Positions 1 through 7,784 are shown, counted from the first letter of the stretch. The stretch is DNA of 17,979 nt from Clostridia bacterium (GCA_900755895.1 CAAEIG010000108.1:1-17979); one strand, 5' to 3'. Numbers and translations are program-made. Notes: generated from the letters alone by a model not told the origin.

Positions 1-357
1 GCTTCCAACGATTGGTTCGCTGACGCGGTGACCTGGGCCTCCGCCAATGGGATTGTGAACGGTTACAGCGCTGCTCAGTTTGCGCCCGGCGATCCGGTGA
101 CTCGAGAGCAGCTGGCGCTGATCCTGTACGGCTATGCCCAGATAAGAGGCTATAACACCACCCAGGGCGGCATGTCCATCCGGGAGTTCAGCGATTACGG
201 CGCTATCTCCGACTGGGCCCTGGAGGCGATGGACTGGGCGGTCAACGCCGGTCTGCTCTCCGGCAAGGGCAACGGTGTGCTGGACCCCGCCGGCACCGCT
301 ACCCGCGCGGAGGTCGCACAGATCCTCATGAACTTCTGTGAGAATATCGCGAAGTAA
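1..357 (+). CDS. SLH-domain surface protein, C-terminal fragment (5' end outside window)
   Basis: The reading frame is open from base 1 and ends with TAA at 355-357, giving the last 118 residues of a longer protein. An apparent GTG start at 28 is only an internal Val codon, because coding similarity runs upstream of it. The sequence holds the end of one S-layer homology repeat (WFADAVTWA, NGIVNGY, then VTREQ) and a complete last one (ISDWALEAMDWA, AGLLSGKGNG, then ATRAE). It ends with ILMNFCENIAK. The same arrangement and a very similar tail (ILMQFGENVQK) close the SLH protein at 10519-14679, so the two are paralogues that share a C-terminal anchor module. SLH repeats bind secondary polymers of the cell wall non-covalently, so the protein is presumably exported and wall-bound. 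Its N-terminal function cannot be seen. It converges on the operon at 459-9960 and shares a terminator with it. Confidence 0.92.
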   Translation, partial: ASNDWFADAVTWASANGIVNGYSAAQFAPGDPVTREQLALILYGYAQIRGYNTTQGGMSIREFSDYGAISDWALEAMDWAVNAGLLSGKGNGVLDPAGTATRAEVAQILMNFCENIAK

Positions 358-390
358 TATTCGGCGGAAATTCCTCTTTCCGGAAACAAA

Positions 391-425
391 GGCCGGCAGG
401 CACTTTCTTGCCTGCCAGCCTTTTT
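391..425. terminator. Bidirectional intrinsic terminator between SLH gene and tagH
   Basis: A 12-bp stem with a single C-A mismatch (GGCCGGCAGGCA at 391-402 and TGCCTGCCAGCC at 409-420, loop of 6) is followed by TTTTT on the + strand. On the - strand it is followed by TTTGTTT. It can therefore stop both the SLH gene coming from the left and the long operon coming from the right. A second small hairpin (444-450 with 455-461) overlaps the tagH stop codon. Confidence 0.85.
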
Positions 426-458
426 CGTTGTGTCGGACGGTTCTGAGCGCTCTCGCGC

Positions 459-1220
459 TCACTGTCCCGTGGGGAGGGGGATCTCCCCGTTCAAAAACTG
501 CTGATACTGGGTGCAGACCTCCTCCACCTGATCGGTGAAGGTCACCTGCCGGCCCTTATGGAGCCAGAGAATCTTGCTGCACATCTCCCGCACCTGTTCG
601 ATGGAGTGGGAGACCAGGATGGTGGTAGCGCCGCCGTGGATGATTTCCTTCATTTTGTTCTCGCTCTTTTTTCGGAACGCGCCGTCTCCTACGGAGAGCA
701 CCTCGTCCAAAATCAGGATGTCCGGGTTGACCAGGCTGGCGATGGAGAAGGCCAGGCGAGACTTCATGCCGGAGGAGAGCTGTTTGAAGGGCCGGTCCTG
801 GAATTCCTGGAGCTCGGCAAAGTCGATGATCTGGTTGTAGGTGTCGTCCATGAACTTCCGGGTGTAGCCCAGCATGGCCCCCCGGAGGTAGGTGTTCTCC
901 CGGACGGTCAGATCCCCGTCAAAGCCGCTGCCCAGCTCCAGCAGGGCGGCGATGGAGCCCTCCCGGCGGACGAAGCCCTGGGTGGGCTCCATAATGCCGG
1001 AGATGACCTTCAGGAGGGTGGATTTGCCCGCCCCATTGGTGCCGATGATGCCCAGCATGTCTCCCTTTTCCAGGGAGAAGGTCACGTCCCGGTCGGCCCA
1101 GAACTCCACGACCTTATAGTTGTGGGTGAGCTTCCGCATAAAGAACTCTTTCAGGCCGATCTCCTTGAAATCGCCGGTCATATAGCGGATGGACACGTGA
1201 TTTACCTCTAAAATACTCAT
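459..1220 (-). CDS. tagH: ABC transporter ATP-binding protein, TagH type (polysaccharide/teichoic acid export)
   Basis: This is the cytoplasmic ATPase of a two-component ABC exporter for a lipid-linked wall polymer, and it partners with the permease encoded 12 bp upstream. Counting from the chosen ATG (253 aa), Walker A is GTNGAGKST at 60-68, the ABC signature LSSGM at 148-152, Walker B DILILDE at 167-173 and the H-loop His (VSH) about 205. The run RPFKQLSSGMKSRLAFSIA is typical of the TagH/Wzt/RfbB subfamily. The protein stops soon after the nucleotide-binding domain. It lacks both the long C-terminal extension of Bacillus subtilis TagH and the carbohydrate-binding domain of Wzt-type ATPases. 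A GTG one codon upstream would also be in frame, but GGAGG at 1227-1231 lies 6 nt from the ATG and only 3 nt from the GTG, so the ATG is preferred. It is the last gene of the operon. The polymer exported could be teichoic acid-like or another glycan. Confidence 0.9.
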   Translation of the reverse strand: MSILEVNHVSIRYMTGDFKEIGLKEFFMRKLTHNYKVVEFWADRDVTFSLEKGDMLGIIGTNGAGKSTLLKVISGIMEPTQGFVRREGSIAALLELGSGFDGDLTVRENTYLRGAMLGYTRKFMDDTYNQIIDFAELQEFQDRPFKQLSSGMKSRLAFSIASLVNPDILILDEVLSVGDGAFRKKSENKMKEIIHGGATTILVSHSIEQVREMCSKILWLHKGRQVTFTDQVEEVCTQYQQFLNGEIPLPTGQ

Positions 1221-1232
1221 CACAATCCTCCG

Positions 1233-2018
1233 TCAGACGTAGTACAGGAACCGGGTGTTGTACTTCTTGTACATCCAACAGCCGATGCCGAAAACGATAA
1301 TCACGTCGGCCAGCATGAGCAGGTGGAACCAGATGGTGGGGATGGTGGCCTCAATGACGATCTTTCGGAAGTAGCGGATGAACAGGTACAGCGGATTCAG
1401 AAGGAAGAGACACTGGACCGTGTAGCTGTAACTGTCAATGGTGTAGAAAATGGCGGACATGTACATGAGCAGCTGGGTAAAGACGCTCCACAGGTACTGG
1501 ATGTCCCGGAAAAAGACGAACATGGCGGAGAGAATGAGCCCCACCCCCACGTTGAACAGCACCAGGCAGCAGATGGGGTAGAGCAGGCAGATAAACTTCC
1601 AGGTGAACGTGATGCCGTCCAGCACGCAGAATACGAAGAACACGCACAGGGTCAGGCCGAAGTTGATGAGGGTCTGCACGTTTTTGGAGAACAAAAACAG
1701 GTACTTGGGCACGTTGACCTTGGTGAAGATGCCCGCGTTGCCCATGAGGGAGGTCATGCCCTGGCCGGTGGACTCGCTGAAATAAGAGAACACCAGGTTG
1801 CCGCAGAACAGGTAGGTGGTGTAGTGTTCCATGCCCCGGCCGAAGAACTGGGTAAACACCAGGCGCATGACCAGCAGCATCAGCAGGGGGGAGAGGATGC
1901 TCCAGGCCATTCCCAGCACGGTGCGCTTGTATTTTTTCTTGAAATCGCGCTTGACCAGTTCTTCAAAGAGGAACTGGTATTTTTTAAAAGTGCCATATAA
2001 TGTACTAAATTGGACCAT
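1233..2018 (-). CDS. tagG: ABC-2 type permease, TagG type (polysaccharide/teichoic acid export)
   Basis: This 261-residue membrane protein would form the channel moving an undecaprenyl-linked polymer across the cytoplasmic membrane, powered by the adjacent ATPase. The N-terminal segment FEELVKRDFKKKYKRTVLGMAW is a cytoplasmic amphipathic stretch characteristic of ABC-2 polysaccharide permeases. About six hydrophobic segments follow (roughly residues 36-58, 67-82, 113-133, 138-165, 172-193 and 230-250). FFRDIQYLWSVFTQLLMYMSAIFY is the conserved late motif of the family. The ATG is preceded by GGAGA with 7 nt spacing. It is separated by 16 bp from the GT8 gene upstream and 12 bp from tagH downstream. 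Its first about 30 codons are clearly AT-richer than the rest (42% GC in 1921-1980 and 30% in 1981-2040 by hand count), so the left edge of the AT-rich block lies inside this gene. Confidence 0.9.
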   Translation of the reverse strand: MVQFSTLYGTFKKYQFLFEELVKRDFKKKYKRTVLGMAWSILSPLLMLLVMRLVFTQFFGRGMEHYTTYLFCGNLVFSYFSESTGQGMTSLMGNAGIFTKVNVPKYLFLFSKNVQTLINFGLTLCVFFVFCVLDGITFTWKFICLLYPICCLVLFNVGVGLILSAMFVFFRDIQYLWSVFTQLLMYMSAIFYTIDSYSYTVQCLFLLNPLYLFIRYFRKIVIEATIPTIWFHLLMLADVIIVFGIGCWMYKKYNTRFLYYV

Positions 2019-2034
2019 TTCATTTTCTCCACAA

Positions 2035-3111
2035 CTAGCTCAGCGGATGTTTGATTTTATATTTCATCCAAGCTAATAAATATTTTATGACATAGCGAAA
2101 ACCGATTTTCCCCTGGCTAAATTGTTGTAAGACAAAATCTTTCGCAGACGACTCTGTATAGTTTTTTTGTCCTTGTGGTAATACACTTTGTGGATATCTA
2201 GATATATTGGCACTATCAACTAAGGAAAGTATTTCTTTGTAAAACGGTGTTTTCCCTACGTATTTCCAAAAATACTGTCCGCGTTCAACATCTAAGTATA
2301 TCCAGGGTTTTCGCCTTCCTCCATAGTGAATAATTTTAGGATGATTCTCTGCTAGTAAATATTCTTGATATAAGTGTTTAGGCATATATTTATTATTACC
2401 TGCATCTCTCAGAACATCCCACGCTGGAGAAATAAGTTTTGTTTTTCCCTGGCAAATAACATTTAGTACATCTTGGTCATGTTGTTTCCATGGATATGAT
2501 GATGCAAATTCCAACAAATCATGACTAGACATTGTCCGACGAAATTCATCCAAATTAAGTACTAACATTCCCGCGCAAAAATATTCATCTGGATGACGTA
2601 ATTTTAACACTTTATCACGATATTCCTTTATTTCAGGTTCCGGCAAATGATATCTTCCAATACTATCACAATCAATCGAAGATGCTACTAAGTATCCTTC
2701 AAGATTAATCTTATATAGATCTGCTATATCCGCGTTTGCAATCATATCTCCATCTAAATAAATAGCTTTTGCATAGTCGCCTAACAAATCTGGCATTAAA
2801 AGTCTAAAATAGGTTTCAACGGTAATATCTGGACGGTTTTCTATATATAAAGAGTATCCATCTAATAAATTGCTAACATTGAAAATACGAATACTAAAGT
2901 TACTTTGACCTTCCACCATTTTGTGAAGACGGTCACTATATTCTTTGCTGATGTCTTGTGAAAGAATAATTATATCATAATTATTCTTTTCAGAAGAATT
3001 TTCTATTACTGATTGAAGCATCACAGATAGTACTGGTACAAATGACTCATTTGTTGAGAATACAATCGGAATATTATTCTCTTTAAAGGCTGGAGATAGC
3101 ATGGTTTTCAT
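2035..3111 (-). CDS. Glycosyltransferase family 8 protein
   Basis: This 358-residue enzyme has a GT-A fold and is predicted to transfer a hexose (often galactose or glucose in this family) from a UDP-sugar with retention of configuration. The visible signature is IPIVFSTNESFVPVLSVML at the N terminus, the metal-binding DxD as DGD at 120-122 within AIYLDGDMI, CAGMLVLNL at 179-187, DQDVLN at 212-217, and HYGGRRKPW at 262-270. These are the standard landmarks of LgtC-like GT8 enzymes. About 85 further residues follow the catalytic core and end in a basic tail (YLLAWMKYKIKHP) that could touch the membrane. The ATG has AGGAG about 9 nt upstream. It lies 16 bp after the TagF-GT4 gene and 16 bp before tagG, so it is clearly co-transcribed. 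A likely role is adding a sugar substituent or repeat-unit sugar to the exported polymer. The acceptor is unknown. Confidence 0.9.
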   Translation of the reverse strand: MKTMLSPAFKENNIPIVFSTNESFVPVLSVMLQSVIENSSEKNNYDIIILSQDISKEYSDRLHKMVEGQSNFSIRIFNVSNLLDGYSLYIENRPDITVETYFRLLMPDLLGDYAKAIYLDGDMIANADIADLYKINLEGYLVASSIDCDSIGRYHLPEPEIKEYRDKVLKLRHPDEYFCAGMLVLNLDEFRRTMSSHDLLEFASSYPWKQHDQDVLNVICQGKTKLISPAWDVLRDAGNNKYMPKHLYQEYLLAENHPKIIHYGGRRKPWIYLDVERGQYFWKYVGKTPFYKEILSLVDSANISRYPQSVLPQGQKNYTESSAKDFVLQQFSQGKIGFRYVIKYLLAWMKYKIKHPLS

Positions 3112-3127
3112 CTTATCAAACTCCTAG

Positions 3128-5539
3128 TTAAACTTCGATCATTTTTTCAAAGGAGGCGAGCGCATATTGATTATACTTAGCATAATCAATATCAAAAGTA
3201 TGTACTTTCCCGTCAACAAAATCATACATACCGTGCAGTAAGCCATATGTGTTATTATCCACTAAATGGCCGTGATACTGTTGCATAAAAAGTCTTGGTC
3301 CATTGATATTAGTTGAAAGCGCTGGAACCCCTAAACTATCTGCCTCAAGTAAGACCAATCCTAATCCCTCATAAAATGATGACAAAATAAATAAATCGCA
3401 TTGTTTTAAAATAGGCATAGGATTTGTAAGCGATTTAATAATCGTTATATTTCTCCAATGGCGCATTTTTTTAATATGTTTTAGAGTAGTATTATACAAA
3501 TTCCCATGTCCGCCTATAATAATTAGTTGTGCATCCGTATAGCGATCACAAAAAATATCAAAGGCATTTAACAATCTTATATGCCCCTTTTCAGGAGAGA
3601 AACGACCTATTGTAATAAACTTATATCCATGGCTCTTGAGCACTCCAGAAACTCCTTCTGGACACCATGTAGTAACTTCTGTATCTTTATCTAGTAAAAT
3701 AGGCAGTTTTCCCCGAGATTTAATATCCTGATCATTATGTATATTATTAATTACTCTAATATTATCTTCTCTACCACTAATTTGGACTGTTGGCTGACGT
3801 ATGTCCTCTGTAACAATTGCTACACGATCAAAAGAAGAATAAATATCCCTTAAAATATATGGATGTTGATTTTTACGAACCTCTATTTCTCTTACCATAT
3901 CATTATGCACAAACACAATTCTCTTTCCGGGATATTGCTGTAAAAGTGGTAAAACATGATGTGTTCCATATCCTTCAAAATCAATAACAATATCAAAATA
4001 GTTATCCGGAAAAATTTTTTTATTTTCCCGTTTCATCAATCTATTCCAATATTTTAGATAACGCTTCTTCACCGTCTTTTTATAATAGTACATATGATAC
4101 GCAACAGCTTCAACAATAGTCTTCTGAAGCGGACTACTAATGGGATAAAGTAGAATATCAGGTCTTATGCTCTTTACAATTTCAGGTTGAACACGATACG
4201 ATGAGCGAACAAACGATAAGTAATAATGGCATTTCTCGGTATCTACATTATTTAGTAGGCTCTTTAACGCTGTAATAATTCCATTTTTTAAATTAATACC
4301 GCCACAATAAATCAAAATATTCTTTTTATCGTCATCTTCATAATATTTTTTTTCTTCTAATGTATAATCTATTCCTAAAACTTGAGAAACTATTTTCTTC
4401 GGCGCATTTTCCTGATCATATGTACAATATTGATTGAGAAAGTCGGTGTCATCATATAATTTTTCAGTATTTATTTGATAAATTAAATCTTGCACATTAT
4501 AAACCCGTGGAAAAGGAAGCTCATCAAGGCTAAAATATACACCGCGGTCTTTAAAATATTCTTTCTCATCATAAGTAAATAATATAATCTTTTTCTTTGT
4601 ATTGGCAAAATCAAAAAAGACACTAGAATAATCTGTTACCAAACAATCCGCTGCCGACAAAAATTCATAGCTTTCAACAGTGTCTGGAAAATATTTGATA
4701 TGATTATAGGTGTCAAGTGTAATGGACTGTTTGTCCAAATTATGTAACTTTACAAAAAGTACTTGCTTATCTGTTAGTGCTTTATCAATTTCACTTAAAT
4801 AATTTTGTAACGTATTCGTATGACTTGGTGCCAGATGACTTCCTCGCCAAGTTGGCATATATACAATTATTTGCTTTTCGTTAAAATCAAATCTTTTTCT
4901 TACTAATTGACGATTAATATCATCAAAAAAAACTGAGTTTCTTGGAAATCCGGATAAGAGAAACCGTGTTTTTTTATTAATATACTGATTATGATATGCT
5001 GACAAAATTTTATCAGAAAAATAATCACTACTAGTAGTAATATAGTCTGCCATCAATAAATTCCGCTGAATATTCCCCATAATATATCTTTCAGAAATTA
5101 CATCATACCCTAGCGTCTTCAGCGGAGTTCCATGCCATGTGTTAATATATATCTGTTGATCTCGCTTAAGATATTTCCAATCAAACGCAACATCATTAAT
5201 TAAATATTTAGCCACCGCGAGCAAAAAATAATATCTATATGAGTAAATAGGAATTAATTTAACATGAGCAAAACATCCTGTTTGTAGAATCTTTTGAATT
5301 TTAGGTTTATACTGTTCCTTGTATGGAACGTACACTGTAATTTGATGTTTACTAAACTCCTGAGCCAAGTAGAAAATATTCCCTGCAAAATCTTCTCCAC
5401 TTCTAGATTCGGCTAAAAGCATGTTTGGATTAACATTTAATCTCTGAAATAAAATAAAATAAAATGTGTTTTTTAAATATTCTCGAAATTCATGATATCT
5501 TTTTTTTATTTTAAGTCTATCAAATACTTTCTTCATCAT
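3128..5539 (-). CDS. TagF-type CDP-glycerol glycerophosphotransferase fused to a GT4 glycosyltransferase
   Basis: This 803-residue protein has two complete catalytic modules. Residues about 30-390 are a TagB/TagF-type glycerophosphotransferase domain with WHGTPLKTLGYD at 135-146, YMPTWRG at 227-233, KLH at 264-266 and VTDYSSVFFDF at 301-311. This family moves glycerol phosphate from CDP-glycerol to a teichoic-acid chain at the inner membrane face. Residues about 407-803 form a GT4 retaining glycosyltransferase. It starts with its own Rossmann segment (NILIYCGGINLKNGIITAL), then GRFSPEKG at 645-652 and the E-x7-E motif at 724-732 (EGLGLVLLE). The start overlaps the tagD stop as ATGA (5536-5539), which implies translational coupling. 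A second in-frame ATG follows immediately, and either could be used. The gene is strongly AT-rich and contains A8 tracts on the coding strand (complement of 5500-5507 and 4346-4353). The fusion would add glycerol phosphate and a sugar to the same polymer. The exact acceptors are inference. Confidence 0.88.
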   Translation of the reverse strand: MMKKVFDRLKIKKRYHEFREYLKNTFYFILFQRLNVNPNMLLAESRSGEDFAGNIFYLAQEFSKHQITVYVPYKEQYKPKIQKILQTGCFAHVKLIPIYSYRYYFLLAVAKYLINDVAFDWKYLKRDQQIYINTWHGTPLKTLGYDVISERYIMGNIQRNLLMADYITTSSDYFSDKILSAYHNQYINKKTRFLLSGFPRNSVFFDDINRQLVRKRFDFNEKQIIVYMPTWRGSHLAPSHTNTLQNYLSEIDKALTDKQVLFVKLHNLDKQSITLDTYNHIKYFPDTVESYEFLSAADCLVTDYSSVFFDFANTKKKIILFTYDEKEYFKDRGVYFSLDELPFPRVYNVQDLIYQINTEKLYDDTDFLNQYCTYDQENAPKKIVSQVLGIDYTLEEKKYYEDDDKKNILIYCGGINLKNGIITALKSLLNNVDTEKCHYYLSFVRSSYRVQPEIVKSIRPDILLYPISSPLQKTIVEAVAYHMYYYKKTVKKRYLKYWNRLMKRENKKIFPDNYFDIVIDFEGYGTHHVLPLLQQYPGKRIVFVHNDMVREIEVRKNQHPYILRDIYSSFDRVAIVTEDIRQPTVQISGREDNIRVINNIHNDQDIKSRGKLPILLDKDTEVTTWCPEGVSGVLKSHGYKFITIGRFSPEKGHIRLLNAFDIFCDRYTDAQLIIIGGHGNLYNTTLKHIKKMRHWRNITIIKSLTNPMPILKQCDLFILSSFYEGLGLVLLEADSLGVPALSTNINGPRLFMQQYHGHLVDNNTYGLLHGMYDFVDGKVHTFDIDYAKYNQYALASFEKMIEV

Positions 5540-5925
5540 TTCCCCAAATCCTTCTTTATTTGAGTCGTAGAAATTTCCGGTGTTCTAGGCAAATAAACTA
5601 CTTCACAGTAATCTTTCAAAAAATCAAACTTTCCCGTCCAGTCGTCGCCCATAACAAAGGTATCCACCTTATAAAGCTGAACATCGTTGATTTTTTGTTC
5701 CCAGTTTTCTTCTGGAATTACCAAATCTACATATCGAATAGATTCTAATAATTGTTTCCTTTTTTCATAAGAGAAATAGCATTTCTTATGCTTGCTGTTC
5801 CAATTAAACTCGTCCGTAGACAAGGCAACAATCAGATAATCCCCCAACTCTTTCGCACGCTTCAACAAATTGATATGGCCGTAATGCAACAGGTCATAGG
5901 TGCCATAGGTTATTACACGTTTCAT
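5536..5925 (-). CDS. tagD: Glycerol-3-phosphate cytidylyltransferase
   Basis: It makes CDP-glycerol from CTP and sn-glycerol 3-phosphate, the donor for glycerol-phosphate polymers. At 129 residues it is the normal length for TagD/TarD. The signature is essentially complete: ITYGTYDLLHYGH at the N terminus with the nucleotide-binding HxGH at 14-17, WNSKHKK around 42-48, the YEKR segment at 53-56, MGDDW at 92-96, and RTPEISTT at 114-121. The start overlaps the licD stop (ATGA at 5922-5925), and its own stop overlaps the start of the TagF-GT4 gene, so the three proteins are probably made in coupled amounts. Its placement directly before the TagF-type domain supports a glycerol-phosphate-containing product. 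It is one of the most secure calls in the window. Confidence 0.95.
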   Translation of the reverse strand: MKRVITYGTYDLLHYGHINLLKRAKELGDYLIVALSTDEFNWNSKHKKCYFSYEKRKQLLESIRYVDLVIPEENWEQKINDVQLYKVDTFVMGDDWTGKFDFLKDYCEVVYLPRTPEISTTQIKKDLGK

Positions 5926-6755
5926 TTCTTTTCCTCAGTCTCCTTATTGAAATTTTGAAAGTGGCCCTGACGTTGTGAAATATTTGGCGGGGTCATATAG
6001 TCACCGTACATATTGCGTAGTAGTTCATTCCAACCAGCTGGAGCAGGAACCGCTTTCCCTTCAAAAGAAAGAAATACGCAATGCTGAAACCACTTTGCGT
6101 AATACGCCTCGTGGGGGTAACCATGGGCTCCGCCGACTGTACAAAGTCTTTTGCCGTTAGAAAAAAAGGATACAATTTTGCGAATATCGTCACGAAAACG
6201 AATTAACCAAAGATGGGGAATTCGTCGAAATATATGGTATAAAAATAACATATACCATTTGCGGTAGCCACACGAAAAATCCGGATTTACTTGTGATGAA
6301 ATCGCGGATGTTATCACTTCCATAGCTTTGAAATATAATTTGGCCAAGCTCTCTATACTAGGGCAGGGATCAAGGGGAAAAATATCAATATAGATTCCCT
6401 TGTGCATATTTATCTTAGAAAAGAACGGTTCATATACTTCTGTACCATGTTTGCGGATTTTGGAAAAATAGTATGGGAAATTCGGTTCAGTAAAAGAATT
6501 TTGAAAACAATAGCCTGCAATAGGTTCCTTAGCCCACAAGTCAGCTGTACGGTCATAGTCTTTTCGTGGCATGGCGATGTCGATATCATCATCCCACGGG
6601 ATAAAGCCCTTGTGGCGGACAGCTCCTAGCAAGCTTCCGGCTGTAAAATAATACGTAAGATTATTTTTCTCACAAAAGCAATGAAAATCCTGCCAAATTT
6701 TTAATTCTTCCAATTGCAACAAGCGACGATCTTCAGGTGAAAGTTGGTGGCCCAT
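5922..6755 (-). CDS. LicD-family phosphotransferase
   Basis: LicD proteins share the nucleotidyltransferase-like fold of fukutin and transfer phosphocholine or other phospho-alditols from a CDP-linked donor to glycans. The family core is clear in this 277-residue protein: YYFTAGSLLGAVRHKG at 35-50, then FIPWDDDIDIAMPRKDYDR at 51-69 with the metal-binding aspartates. A C-terminal part follows with FEGKAVPAPAGWNELLRNMYGDYM, the usual LicD ending. The ATG at 6753-6755 comes directly after an in-frame TAA, so no longer start is possible. The nearest Shine-Dalgarno (GAGGTG) is rather far upstream. It lies 15 bp after the GT2 gene and overlaps tagD by ATGA. No choline kinase or CTP:phosphocholine cytidylyltransferase is nearby, whereas a CDP-glycerol synthase is the next gene. 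Glycerol phosphate is therefore the more likely donor group here, but this is inference. Confidence 0.9.
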   Translation of the reverse strand: MGHQLSPEDRRLLQLEELKIWQDFHCFCEKNNLTYYFTAGSLLGAVRHKGFIPWDDDIDIAMPRKDYDRTADLWAKEPIAGYCFQNSFTEPNFPYYFSKIRKHGTEVYEPFFSKINMHKGIYIDIFPLDPCPSIESLAKLYFKAMEVITSAISSQVNPDFSCGYRKWYMLFLYHIFRRIPHLWLIRFRDDIRKIVSFFSNGKRLCTVGGAHGYPHEAYYAKWFQHCVFLSFEGKAVPAPAGWNELLRNMYGDYMTPPNISQRQGHFQNFNKETEEKK

Positions 6756-6770
6756 TTATGGATAAACACC

Positions 6771-7784
6771 TCAACAAGATTTAATATATGGTTTCAATCG
6801 TTTATATACAGAAACAACGCCAGAAAATATGAAGATTGGGGAATATTTCGCCAATAAATATTTCAGATAAACGGTTTTGCTCCCATAATAAGAACCTGGG
6901 TGTACCTCAAAATGAAGCCTGGGAAACCACCGGGTCTTTAAATCGTGCAAATACTGTCTTTGGGCGCTTTTATTGCCCATATTTGCGGCATTCCAGACCA
7001 GAAAATCCATAGCCCAAGAGAGAAAACTCTGTTCATAAGCGTCAAAAAGGCCCCGCCGTTGCAATTCCTGATGAAGAAGCTGCATAGCGCGGCAGGGGAC
7101 ATCCGGATTTTGATAACGGGAGTTGGACACCGACGAGAGCCGGTTGACCCGGTGGTGGACGAGCACCCGGTCCAAAACAGCGATGCGTCCGGCGCAGAAC
7201 ACGCTGGGGTAGATAAACACCAGGTCTTCGGAGTTGGGAAGCGCTGGATACCGGAACTTCTCCTTTAAAATATAGTCCCGCCGGTACAGCTTGTCCCACG
7301 GCCAGCCATAGGTGAACTGGAACACCGCCCCGGCGGCCTCCCGGGGGGAGAACACCGCTCCGGGGAGCAGCTGGGTCTTCAGCATCCAGCTCCCGTCGTA
7401 GACCTGTCCGCTGTGGGTGTCAAACTCGTCCGCGCGGCAGATGGTCACGTCCGCGCCGGTCTCTTCCGCCCGGGCCGTCATGCGCTCCAGAAAGTCCGGC
7501 TCGAACCAGTCGTCCGAGTCCAGAAAGATGAGATACCGGCCCGAGGAGCGCTCCATGCCCCGGTTCCGGGCCGCGCCGGGACCGGCGTTGGCCTGCCGTA
7601 TCACCTGGAAGCGGGGGTCCTTTTGCGCATACTCCTCCAAAATGGCCGGGGATGTGTCGGTGGAGCCGTCGTCCACACAGATGACCTCCAGGTCGGAGAG
7701 GGTCTGCCCCGCCACGCTGTCCAGGCATTGCCGCAGATGGGCCTCGATGTTGTAGACCGGGATGACCACGGAAACCTGCGGCAT
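6771..7784 (-). CDS. Glycosyltransferase family 2 protein
   Basis: This 337-residue inverting GT-A enzyme is predicted to add a sugar from a nucleotide-sugar donor during assembly of the polymer unit. VSVVIPVYN at 4-12, VDDGSTD at 37-43, NAGPGAARNRGM at 66-77 and the DxD-type FLDSDDWFEP at 87-96 are the classical GT2 motifs. The ATG directly follows the TAG stop of the DUF4422 gene with no gap, so translation is likely coupled. Composition changes within the gene: the 5' two thirds are GC-rich and the last about 95 codons (3' of about 7050) fall to about 35% GC. The right-hand edge of the AT-rich block therefore lies inside this reading frame, and the C-terminal third may have a different origin from the catalytic N-terminal part. 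The sugar transferred cannot be told from sequence. Confidence 0.92.
   Translation of the reverse strand: MPQVSVVIPVYNIEAHLRQCLDSVAGQTLSDLEVICVDDGSTDTSPAILEEYAQKDPRFQVIRQANAGPGAARNRGMERSSGRYLIFLDSDDWFEPDFLERMTARAEETGADVTICRADEFDTHSGQVYDGSWMLKTQLLPGAVFSPREAAGAVFQFTYGWPWDKLYRRDYILKEKFRYPALPNSEDLVFIYPSVFCAGRIAVLDRVLVHHRVNRLSSVSNSRYQNPDVPCRAMQLLHQELQRRGLFDAYEQSFLSWAMDFLVWNAANMGNKSAQRQYLHDLKTRWFPRLHFEVHPGSYYGSKTVYLKYLLAKYSPIFIFSGVVSVYKRLKPYIKSC

Larger units (their letters stand above)
1930..7050. other. AT-rich compositional island inside a GC-rich operon
   Basis: Hand counts of 60-base lines show a sharp change: 72% GC at 9301-9360, 58% at 7081-7140, 48% at 6961-7020, 35% at 6841-6900, 27% at 3361-3420, 30% at 1981-2040, then high again left of about 1900. 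The island covers the GT8, TagF-GT4, TagD and LicD genes, plus the 3' third of the GT2 gene and the first codons of tagG. The edges are approximate. No transposase, integrase, direct repeat or att site was seen at either edge, so allelic replacement by homologous recombination through shared flanking genes fits better than mobile-element insertion. Confidence 0.8.

Noticed and set aside
1221..1223. GTG start one codon upstream of the tagH ATG
   Set aside because: It would leave only 3 nt between the Shine-Dalgarno sequence and the start. The ATG at 1218-1220 has a normal 6-nt spacer.
558..2000. Two long + strand open frames opposite tagH (558-1211) and tagG (1323-2000)
   Set aside because: They mirror the conserved ABC transporter genes, have no ribosome binding site and encode compositionally biased sequence.
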